From NCBI GenBank assembly GCA_022410635.1, contig JAJVDF010000003.1, positions 62,001 through 126,000 on the forward strand: 64,000 bases of DNA, in the 5' to 3' direction. The notes beneath the pieces were generated by a model. It saw only the letters and a program-made list of their open reading frames with translations, did not search any database and was not told the DNA's origin. Source of the DNA: Tretioscincus oriximinensis (lineage: Eukaryota > Chordata > Lepidosauria > Squamata > Gymnophthalmidae). This document shows, one piece after another, positions 24,601-36,600 of this stretch. The position numbers were made by a program, and so were the translations under genes. The stretch's first letter is position 1. Each line of letters starts with the position of its first letter.

Positions 24601-27600
24601 TGTAAAGCTGTGACTGATTTAGCAAGTAAGTGTCTAGGGCAGAGATATCAAACTGATGGCCCTCCAGATACTCCTGAGCCACAACTCTCAACATTCTATT
24701 TGGTTTAACACTCAGTGTTGGGAGTGGGATGGAATGCTGGGAGTTGTAGTTCAGGAGCATCTGAAGGGCCATCAGTTTGACATCTCTGGCCTATGGTTTC
24801 TCCTGATGCTTAATGTGTCATTTATACGAAACTCATCCTAGAACAAGAATGACTGAATCTAGGATTGAAGTCAAATCCTTAATTGCTTATCCCCTTTTAA
24901 AGCAATATTCTTTTGACTAATAATTTATTTAATACTATTTAATACTATTTCTGTTCTAATATTAAAATAATTCTCCTTCAGAGCTTTTTGTTTTCTGTAT
25001 ATTTTGTAATGTAACGGTGCCCTAAAACAAAGCTAACGTTCACTTAAGCCATAACATGAACCCACCCTTTGCAGAATGGCCTCACTCCCCTTCATGTTGC
25101 TGCTCATTATGACAACCAGAAGGTGGCACTCCTATTGCTGGAGAAAGGATCTTCTCCTCACGCGACTGCCAAGGTGAGATTTCATATTCCACTCAGAACT
25201 GTTTCCTGGGAATTCTTGTAGCCTTTAGGTGATTCTTAGTTATAGATTTTTGTTTCTTTGGATAAATGAATCAGATGACTTAAATTATACCATAACTATT
25301 CTGTTTCCATTAAATCACACCATAACTACTCCATTTCCATTATACAGCAAAGACATTTTAAGAGGGGGAATTCTTTTTACTCCCAGTGAAGAACAGCTAT
25401 TCTGAGGACCTACTGATTGTTGCCAGAGCCCATTCCATCTAGTCCAGCATTCTGACTCACACAATGGCCCAGTATTTGCCCTAGGAAATCCTCAACTGTT
25501 CTCGACTCCCTGCAAATGGTATTTCACGAATTCTGCCTGTTGCTCCATCCCCAAGGCACTATCCTCAGCATCCATGAACCTGTCTAATCCTGTCTTAAAG
25601 CTATTCAGCACCTCTTCTAGAAGTAAATTTCACAGACCAGTGACCCACTGGGTGAAAAAAATACTTTTCCTTGTCTGTCTTAACTCTTCTGCCTATCAGT
25701 TTAAGGGATGTTCTCTTGTAGTGTTGTCTGAAAGAGAAAATACTTTTTCACTATTCACCTTATCCCAACCCATGCATGATTTTATACACTTCAATCAAAT
25801 CACAAACACCGTGTTTTGAGGCTGAAGAGGCCTAAACATTGCAGCTTCATTTCATAAGGCATGTGCTCCAACTCCTTGACATCCTTGTTGCCCTTTTCGT
25901 ACCTTCATTTTTTTTTTGAGAAGTGGTGACCATATTCTAAATGTGGGTTATAGATTTATAGAGGCAAAAGAACACTGGCTGACTTATTTTCAGATTCCCT
26001 TCCTAGTTATCCCTAACACTGACCTGATTAAGATGCCATGAGATTGTATAATGGAGACAGTTAAAAATCCCAATTTTTTATTTTGTGAAGATTAGGAATG
26101 TGTCTGAAAACAATTTGAACTGTTGAAATGAATACCTGTTCGACTGCAGACAGATCAATCAACCATTTGTGTTTCAATACATTCACAAAGGTGTTTACAA
26201 CAAACATGAACTATTCAATCAAACAGTTCATTTTTTCTACTACTGATGCTGGTTCAGTTCAATTGAATATGGGATGTGCAAACCACAGTGTCTTTGACTT
26301 GAAACTAATTTGTTTGAATGTGTCATTTCTTCTGTTTGAACAAATTTGCAAATTGATTTTTTTGCAGCTTTGGTAATAATGAAAATCTTTATTAATGATT
26401 TTGTATGAGGGCAATGATATAGATTGTTGTAATAGAAATACAATATGGATTCTTGTAATAATTTGTCCTGGGAATCTCTGGACACTTTTTTAAAAAACTT
26501 GCTGAACGAAATTTTGCTTCACAAGAAAGAATTAGATTTGATATGGATTAGAAAATATGCATAATTCTACAGAGAATATTATGGCTTCAGAGGAGTCGAA
26601 TGACCGGGACAATGATAAATAGTATCATGAGAAGAACTAGAAACTGCAATATTGAACAATACTTATTTTGACAATTTGATGATTTAAGGAATTCATCAGA
26701 TTAATATCAGAGAAATAGCCATGTTAGTCTAGTAGAAAGTCCAGCAAAGGAGTTAGTAGCACTTTGAGACTAACTTGAGAAAAGTGAAGTCTCAAGTGAA
26801 GTAGACGTGTCTACAAAAGCTTATGCCACCCACTTTTCTCAAGTTAGTCTCAAAGTGCTACTAGCTCCTTTATCAGATTAATAGAATCTCTAGTCTTAGC
26901 AGCACAATCAGTTAGTGAAGGCTGACCAGATGACCCCTTTTGGGGGGGTTGACCCCTTTTGCGGGGAGGTTTAAAAACTGGGTTTTTAAACCTCCCCGCA
27001 AAAGGGGTCATCTGTTCAGCCTAATAGTGTCCTTGTTTGGAAAGATGAAAATAAATGGGTTTTAAGTAATTGAATTAATCTTGTTATGGACAATATGAAA
27101 TTTGAAATTATAAAACATTAAAGAATGTATGATAGGATAAGATTTAATTTTGATACAAGGAAAAAATGGGCCATGCTGGTTAGATATATTTCAACGAGGA
27201 CGGGGTGGTCAATATGGAAAAAGGAATGTGAAACTATATTGCTCATAATCGCAAGATGGCTATAAATATTTGTGTGGTTTTTAGGTGTATTTGAATGTAA
27301 TTGTATATGGTCTTTATTATCTTTTGGTTTTGGGTGCAAATAAAATTTACATAAAAAAACAAATATTACTGCTTGTTATGAAAGAAAAGGAGATGGTATA
27401 AATGAACGTTAACATAATGAAACTGTTTTCAGAATGGATATACTCCTCTGCACATTGCAGCTAAGAAAAATCAGATGCAGATAGCCACAACACTTCTGAA
27501 TTATGGAGCAGAGACCAATATTTTGACTAAGCAAGGAGTGACACCACTTCATCTGGCTTCACAAGAAGGTCACGCTGACATGGTGAACTTGCTTCTTGAG

Positions 27601-30600
27601 AAGGGAGCAAATATTCATGTGNCCACAAAGGTAATATCTTTCTCTTGAAGAAGATATTCTAAAGATGTGTTACTAAAAGGCTAAATCTCTACTAGTTAAA
27701 GCTTCCTTGAGAAAATGGTGAAAGGAGTTTACCATTGACTTCTTTCAGAAGAATTCTTTCAAGCTATGAGCCTCTGTTTTTTATTATAAAGGTGTCCTAA
27801 AACATCTTTTAGTTCATGGTTTACTTTGGATAGCATGTATGCCCTTTTATTGGCCTAATTAATAGAGAAATGTGACTGTAGTTAAGCTGTTAGATTATTT
27901 TTCTGGCTTTCATACAATTGATGATATAACTGTTGGACCGCGCTAGTTTTTGAAATCTCTTAAAAAGCTTTGCTCAATCATACAAGGCAGGTTTACCAAT
28001 GAATAGAAAATTATCTTCTCTGGATATTTTTCAAGGTTCCACTAATTCTTTTCTCCACTTCTGTACCCCTAGTTTCGACAGTATCCAACTCAGTATTCTT
28101 TCTCATAATCAATGAGGGATAAACTAAAACTTACGCATGCAGATGCAGTATTTGTCAGTTGCATAGGTTGAATTGTTCTGAAAATATTTTACAGAGAGCC
28201 CTTGANAGTGATTTAGAATGATTAGAGCTTGCAAATCCTGTTGATTTAAGAAAAGCTTCTTTATATTTAATTTTCAGAGTGGGCTTACATCTTTACATTT
28301 AGCAGCCCAAGAAGATAAAGTGAATGTAGCAGATATGCTGATAAAACATGGTGCAAATAAAGATGCTCAAACTAAGGTAGATGTGACAATAATGTCCAAT
28401 CTGATTAAGCAAATTTTCAGGATGAATATTATATTCAGTTAATCATATTCTTTTTTTTTCAATTCTTTTTATTTGCAGTTGGGCTATACTCCATTAATTG
28501 TGGCTTGTCACTATGGGAACATCAAAATGGTCAATTTTCTTCTGAAGCAGGGTGCCAACGTCAATGCTAAGACAAAAGTAAATATTTATTCCTCCCTTTT
28601 CTTTCTTCTTTTTCCAGCTTTGCAAATATATGATGTAAATTTGCTCTTGGTAATTTGCGCTTCTGGGTTTCCAAGGAGGCATATTGAAAGCAAATGTGAT
28701 TTTGGTGGATTCACTATGATCAGTTGGACCTACTGTTTGTAGCCTGCAAGTNCAACAGAAATGCTGAGAACTGGCATGATCCAGTTTCTTGTTGTTCTTT
28801 GAAGTCCGCAGCATGAGGCAAACCACTTTTTGTTTTGACCATTGTGAGTTTTTTTTTTATCAAAGAGGTATTTGGTGCCATAATGGGACTTCAGAGAATG
28901 AAGACAAATGGGCACACACATTGCTTTCAGGCATGTTCAATGCACTACATGCTGCTCCTGTCTGCTGCTCCTAATGTAATGTTATGTTACAGTGGCTTTT
29001 TGTACTTGAGAAGTAGCAATAACTAATACTGCATATGGATTTTAAGTAAGCCCAGTAACTGAAAAAATATCTCAGAATTGTTCTGTGCTATTAGATATTT
29101 GAGATGGTAAAGAAACTTTATGTTCCAATGCCTTTCTTTATCTGAGGTAGGATGATGATGATAAACATTTATTTATAATGCCCCTTTTACCAAAGGGTAG
29201 CTCACATATCTTTTATTGCCTTTTCCACAACACACACCCTGTGAAGTAGGTGGGGCTAAGAGCTGTATGTTTAACCTTTTACTAATATATGTGCTGTAGG
29301 TATGGTGATTGGAACTATTGTCTTCAGATGATGTGCCTACCTCACTGTAGGACATTTGCTGAATTAGTGTCCATGAGGGAGACCTATACTTGTTTTGGTC
29401 AAATTGCATCTGGTCATTTACCAGGCTCCTTTGAAGAAGTTTGGGGCCCACGTTCATTACACCTGACTCTTTTGTGGACATATTCTTATTGTTTAGATTT
29501 TATTTTTCTTTTATTCTACCCAGAGTGTTTTAAATTTTTAAAATTTACTATTTTGAGTGTATTTTATTTAATTTATTTACTTATATTTCTATACCTCCCT
29601 ATACCCAAAGGCAGGGATCCTCAAACTTTTTAAGCAGGGGGCCAGTTCACTGTTCCTCAGACCATTGGAGGGCTGGACTATAGTTTTAAAAAAAACTATG
29701 AACAAATTCCTAATTTTGGGGCCGCCTAGTGTCATGGATTATGCATTGTGTACATCCGCTATTGAAAAGGCAAAGGATATGTTACCGTGAGTACGCAACT
29801 AATCGGCTGCTAATCAGTACAGACATGGTGACAACAATATCTTGCGGGTTGGATAAATGTCCTTGCCGGGCTGCATGTGGCTCACGGGCCGTAGTTTGAG
29901 GAGCCCTGCCCAAAAGTCTTAGGGCAGTTAACAATAAAAAGCAACATACTAACATATTAAAACCAAATTAAACTATTAAAACAATAGTTTTTGAGGGTAG
30001 GGAAGGGAGAGCAGTTTTTTCAGCCAAAATGTTCTGTTCATCTTCTCTTTCCTTTTTTAATTTGGTGGTGGTGGTGTGTGGGATGGGGGAGACCTGTATT
30101 GGTTTGTTTCAGTTTTTTATTTTCTTTTGCTTGGGGATTGTTTTGTTTGATTGATTTTGTCTGGTAATCTCCAGATATAATTCCATACTCCTACATGAAC
30201 CTAGCTGGGTAGTCACAGTTGTTCAGTTCTCTTAACTACTTCACAAGGTGTCTGATATGAAGAGGAATAACAGAAGGTTATGTAAGACACTTTGGCCCTG
30301 TCCCCACTAAGCCTTAGTCTGGGTTAAATCTCAGGATAGAACTTGGCCATCCGCATATCAGTAGAGTAGCATGCAGATGACAGATTCCTATTTTGCAATA
30401 TAGGCTCATTGAGGACAGGACTTTAGAATCCCTCTGTGTTGACAAAATCAGGGTTTAAAGACCAACTCTTCTTTTTCTAACCTAGAAAATGCATGTAACC
30501 AAAACCAGACACACCTAGGAACATGTTTATGGATATATATGCTATGTATATATATATATACTAATTTCGTTGTTTTCCTTTCTTAAATGTGGCCATTGTT

Positions 30601-33600
30601 ACTAATTACAGAATGGGTATACTCCTTTGCACCAAGCGGCACAACAAGGACACACACACATCATCAATGTCCTCCTCCAGCACGGGGCCAAACCTAATGC
30701 AATCACTGCGGTAAGCCTGCCAAATATTCCATAATCTTTCTTCTAGGATCGTTTCCTGTCTCTTTGTTTGTTTCAAAACATTTTTATTGGGTCTGTTTTA
30801 CCATACAAAATAATGCTACAAAATATCAACTAGTTAGAAAAGCCTGCAAAAATGTGGATGTGGGTTAACTTCGTGGACACTCCCATGCCAGGTAGCATCA
30901 AGTTGAGTTGCAGTGGCTGGGGATGGGCGGTGACCATAAGAAGAGCCATAGTGGATCGGGCCACAGCCCATCTAGTCCAGCATTCTGTCTCACACAGAGG
31001 TGCACTGCATGTACCTGGGTAGTCCAAACAGAAGAAAGTAAAACATGCACCTGTTCATGACTCCCTGCAAATGGGATTTCAGGAGCACTACCTGTTGCTC
31101 CATCCCAGAGGCAGCATCCAGACATCCATCCTAATACCCATTTATACCCTTGGTATCTATAAACCTGTCTAGTCCTGTCTTGAAGCTATCCAAGCTGTTA
31201 GCTACCACCACCTCTTCAGGAAATAAATTCCACAGGCCGATGACCCTCTGGGTGAAAAACTACTTTCCTTTGTCTGTTCTCACTTTTCTGCCCATCAGTT
31301 TCAAGGAGTGCCCTCTGGTCCTAGTGTTGTGTGATAGAGAAAACATTTTTTTCTATTCACCCTACTCCTCCTATGCATGATTTTGTACACTTCAATCAGA
31401 TCACCTCTCAAATGTCACCTTTCGAGGTTGAAGAGGCCCAGACGTTGCAGCCTGACAGACCCTTGATCATTCTTGTTGCCCTTTTCTGCATCTTCTCTAG
31501 TTCCACAATATCCCTCTTGAGATGTGGTGACCAGAACTGAACACAGTATTCCAAGTGTGGCCTCACCACAGATTTATAAAGAAGCCAAACAACAATTGCT
31601 GATTTATTTTTTATTCCTTTCCTAATTATCCCCAATGTGGAATTTGCCCTTTTTACTGCTGCTGCACAATGGGTTGACATCTTCATTGAATTGTCCACCA
31701 ACACTGGTTGAGGCAGCAGTGTGAGGATGCCCTAGGAAGGCAGAGTGAGCACATGTGGTTGTCAGGGGGCAGGGTTACAATATCTGGGTTGTGGTGATTG
31801 GTTAGAAGCTTGATCATGTTGACGTGATTTATTAATATGAATAAATGATTTTAAAAATTATAATTGCTATAATGTTTTGACTTTTTAAAATATATTTTAT
31901 CCCACCCCCCTCCCCCTTCCCCAACAAAACNCACCGCTCCCCCTACTTTTATTTACATCTACGTCAAGGAAATTAAATTTGGGATATTCATCTCAGTCTT
32001 AATTTTGCTACATCATTCTACACTCCCTATTGTACCTAATATATGGTTCTTTACTACTAACCATTTCAGTTTACATTCTATTTTTTTCTGTATATTTTCT
32101 TGAATATTGATTATGCAATTTGATATTTCTATTGCTATTACATCTGTTATATATACATATAACCTTTGCATCTTCCTATACTATAAACCTCAGGCTCTGT
32201 GTGCTTCACATAAAGTTAATCGATGGACTGAAGAACATTTGAGTTGTCCGTACAGACTTCTTTCTAGTTGCAACCAAAAGGCCAGTCTACTGGACAACTT
32301 GAATGCTCTTCAGTACATCGATGAACTCCACGCAAAGTGCACAGAGCCTGCAGAGCTCCCGTGCCTGGAACAGGAAAGGCAGGGGAGACGAGGAGTGGGA
32401 AGGAGGAAGAAGAAGAAGGTAGAGGGGAGGAGGGAGTGGTGGAGGTGGAAGGGGAGGGAGGTGGGGGAACGGGAGAGGTGGACAAGGGGAATGGAGAGGG
32501 AGGGGTGGACAGAAGGAGGGAGGGGAGCAAAGGGAGGAGTGGTCTTATACCACTCTCCCCCCCCCCACACACACACACATTTCTTTCCCCCATGTTTGCC
32601 CTGGAATGAATAGTATGTTTGGTCGTACAACAGTTAAGAGCACTAATCTGGAACCCAGGAGTCCCTGAGTTTAAATCTCTGCTCAACCTGAGTAAAATAC
32701 TTTCCCTGACTTGTGAGGACTTTGAGGAAGTAAACCCTGGTATAACATTCAGAATGATGCCCTTCANGTGACAGGTGGACCATGTGTATTTACTTTACTA
32801 TTTGATTTGTACCCCACCACCCCACAAAGAGTTCTGGGCAGTTCACAAGTACAAAATGCCTTGTTAGATCATAAGAATATATAAGGAGCCCTGATGAGTG
32901 GGGCCATAGCCTATCTAGTCCAGCATTCTGTCTCTTATAGTGGTCCACCTATGACAATTTCAAGCAGCAGAAGCAAAAACCCTCACCTATTCCTGACTCT
33001 GCAAATGGTTTTTCAGAAATACTGAGGTTTTTTTATCCTAATAGCTATTTATTTATATTTATACCCCACCCCATACCTGAAGGTCTCAGGGCAGCAAACA
33101 GTAAAATACAGCTACTGATGCATTTGTTTCTCTGCTTTGAATCACAGTGGGATGGTCAAGATGGAAATCTTTGGTCCTGAAGAACTGGAGTAGAGCAGTG
33201 TGTGTGTGTGTTTTCTCCTGCTTTGGTTTTAGTCAGGCAGTATACATTTAAGCAGGTTCAACCAACAGTATTTCTTTGCAGGGGTTTTATTCAATATGTG
33301 TTTTATTTCTGTTATACCATGTGCTTGAAGAATCCTCATGTATATATATTTAATATTTTCAAATCACACACTTCATAGTATAAATGAAATCTCTTAAAGG
33401 GTTGGGTTTTTTAAGTCATTCTTGGTTACAACATGAAGCAGGAATGCCTTTGGCAAAAGCAAGGTTTAAATACTGTGAGATAGAAAGTCATGAGAAAAAT
33501 CATGAAAAGCAGTGGATTTTTTTTAATTAACTGTAAGAAGCAGATGTTATGTGTGTTTTGTTACCATGGCAATCAGAGATATAGTCTGAGCAAAGTTGCA

Positions 33601-36600
33601 AAGAGAGATTCAGTTTTAACAGTGAAACACGGTGATTTTCCGAATCCCATGCCTTGTTTTGGATGGAAATGCTGGCTCATTCAGAGCACAGAGTGTGTTC
33701 TCATTGGTTCATGTCACAATCCACCCTCTGCCTTTCCTTCTCTCAATCTCGCTCTCTTTTCTTCTCTTAGAATGGCAACACAGCATTAGCCATTGCTAAG
33801 CGTCTGGGATACATCTCTGTCGTCGATACATTAAAGGTTGTTACTGAGGAAGTGATTACCACCACAACTGTAAGTACCGACAACTTTATCTTCAATTCTT
33901 TATTCCGTTCTGAGTTTGCATGGATCCAATATCTGTATCCCATTTCTACTACAATTTTACAAAGATAATTAAAATATTACGTCATTTCTTTAGGTCACGT
34001 CATTTTCCTGTGGGGATTATTTATGCCATAAAAATATTTTTGTGGGACTATGTAACTTCTATGCCTTGCTTTCTTGTTAAAATATTTACATCTGGGTTTC
34101 ATAGCAGTGCTCTATAATTTGACTACCCCTCATTATCTCTTCTTTGTGATTCTGCAATCTTTCCTGCAGGGCAACAGTGTAATAAATAGATTCTTCTCTC
34201 TTTCTCTCCCACACATATACACACATTTTGCAAATCACATAAGCTTAGTGGATACAGTATTAATTGATCTAAAANAGTGTTTCTTCTGCCCTTTGTTGAA
34301 ATCTTAGTTTGGTTAAAAAAATAAAATAAAGAAGGCTAATTTTTAAAAGTTATATAAAGTCAATCTATTTATAAATTAATAGTGAAAAAGCAAAAAGAAA
34401 AATCAAACAAATAATCATTATATAAAATGCATACTGCATCAAAGCTAAAGAAGAAAACATGATCAGTCAGCAAATCACTGAATCATAGATTTGAAACGGA
34501 CCTCTAGAGTCATGGGGTCCAACCCCATGCTTAATGTGGGATTCACTAAACCATCTCATTCAGATGGCTGTTCATAACCTGTTTGAAGACTTCCAGTGAA
34601 GAAGAAAACACCACCTTTTGTGGTAACCAGTTTCATTGGTGTATCACTCTTATTATCAGATATCTAATACATAGCTATTTCCTTGAAGTTTCACCCAATT
34701 GTTTCTAGCCATTCCATGTGCCAATGAGAATAAAGCTGATTTCTCCACTCTGTGGCAGAGGGATCTTCAGATACTTATTTGTTTGTTTATACTTACATCC
34801 CACTCTAAATCTAGAAGTCTCAGGACAGCCAATAATAAAAACAAAAATACAAAATTAGCGTATTAAAATAGTATTTGAAGGTGAGTATTTGTACCCATGA
34901 GGTCTCCTCCTGGTCTTCTCTTCTGCAGACTAAACATCACTATCTAAGTACAGGCAGCAATATGATTGGTTACTATAACCAATAGTGGGCAGGCACGGAT
35001 AGCTCAGTCGCTTAGGAATTCGGCTCTCGCCTGAGAGATCGGGTTTCGAAGCCCTGTGTGGGACGTGGGGAGGGGTGAGCACCTTCCACTAGCCTGTAGC
35101 TCTAGCCAACCTAGCTATTCAAAAGCATGAATTGCAAGAAATTGTAACTGACTGCAAGTAGATACATGGGAACCACCATAGCCTGGTGGGGAAGATAAAA
35201 TGGAAGCCTTCGGGCAAAATATATCCTTGTAAGCCACTTTGAGTCCCTTTGAAAGGTGAGAAAAGCGGGGTATAAGAACCAAGTTCTTCTTCCAAGTTCT
35301 TCTATAAGGACTGCTGGATTCAGAGGGCAACTGATTGAATTCATATGAAAATTTTCTTAAATTCTGGATGTAGGAAACTAAGCAGCCCAGCTACCAGGCA
35401 AAACCATTCTAAACATTAAAAGATAGCTTTAGGCATTGGTATGGCGATTGTGGCATTCAAATGTACTGTTTGAGTTTTGTTCGACTGAAGCGAAATATAT
35501 ATTAATCTAAGGAGAAACAGAGCCTTTCTGAAGTTGTCTTTGATCCAGATTTATTCACCCAGTATTGCTCTTATTTAGTTTCCTGATGTAGACTACAGAG
35601 ACCTTTTTCCCTCCTAGTACCTCCTTCTGTAGCAGATTGAACCTGATCTAAGGTTCCTGATCTAGATCACCAGTGAACCTGATTTTCCAGGTCCACTGCC
35701 TTACCTGTTGTGAAAGGACTAATCCAGATTTTAGAGGCATGCAGAAAGACCGTCACTTCATGTTCTGGTTTATTAATAGACCCATTTTGACATTACTGGC
35801 CATTGGAGCGAATGGGGGCTGGACCTTAGGCGGTCAAAGCTGGGACTGATGTGGAGCTTCTGTGGATTGAGATCCCCAGGAATTAAATGTAAAAATGCCT
35901 TATTCTGAATTANCCTGCAATCCATGCATTTTTTATTTTTTATTTTAACAATTGTTTTTATTGTTTTTTAATATTGTTTTTTAATTGTTTCATAATCCAG
36001 GATCCCTCTAGGTCAGTCCCAATGTTGGCCATCATTTTCACTTGGATAATTCCTAGCAGCTTATATCCATAAAATGAAACCTCTTGATATTGAAAAAATA
36101 ATTGTAATTATTATAGTTCATTTTATCTAAAAAGTAATGACTAATTCAGTTTTTCCCACACATCCCTAAATGTCCTAGTTTTCACCTTAGGTTGGGAATC
36201 CCTGCACTAGACAGAGGCACAATGAAAGTGTACCTTTTTCTGCAGCTGAAAAGTTCAAACATGTCCTTGCCTCCCAATCTACAGAAGCTCTGAAGCAGAA
36301 TAAAATCGCATTAACTTGGCTTTGTTTCAACCAAGCCACCTTACTTTTTTTCAAATAACTCTTCAAATAATCATGTTCATTGTACNTATCCTGAAGATTC
36401 CCAAAAGGGCGAAGACAGATACAGTATCTCCTTTTTATGCTTTAAATATTTATTTATTTACGTATATTTATATTCCACCCTCATATTTATTTTCCAGAGG
36501 TCTCTGGGTGGATCACAATAGAAAAATAATAAAAACAAGTAATATAGAATTACCCAGTTACTGTTTTACAGTTAAAAATAATAACATTGCCTACAACTCA

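Larger units (their letters stand above)
25174..27432 (+). other. ANK2: ANK2 intron between repeats 18 and 19
   Basis: 2.3-kb intron with a short tandem duplication (25290-25345), an antisense CR1 3' end (25430-25990) and two foldback structures (26746-26871 and 26921-27020). The AT-rich parts 25995-26700 and 27025-27432 hold nothing I recognise. Confidence 0.75.
28578..30611 (+). other. ANK2: ANK2 intron between repeats 22 and 23
   Basis: 2.0-kb intron with an antisense SINE tail (29160-29260), a LINE-type tail split by an OC1-like hAT (29560-29990), and a SINE split by a palindromic MITE (30175-30485). 28578-29150 is unrecognised. Confidence 0.8.
30711..33770 (+). other. ANK2: ANK2 intron between repeats 23 and 24
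   Basis: 3.1-kb intron with an antisense Helitron-like end (30827-30930), a long antisense CR1 fragment (30932-31704), a purine-rich tract (32380-32580), a tRNA-headed SINE-like segment (32625-32850), an antisense CR1 scrap (32878-33045) and a LINE-type tail (33035-33115). 31705-32370 and 33120-33770 are unrecognised. Confidence 0.75.

Noticed and set aside
31408..31704. Minus-strand 98-residue frame
   Set aside because: CR1 ORF2 C-terminus, truncated, part of a LINE.
32264..32686. Several overlapping open frames around the purine tract
   Set aside because: Low-complexity Gly/Glu/Arg or Pro/Ser translations of the tract.
34990..35065. tRNA-like sequence with A and B boxes
   Set aside because: Followed by a conserved SINE body and tail and repeated at 55531; a SINE head rather than a tRNA gene.
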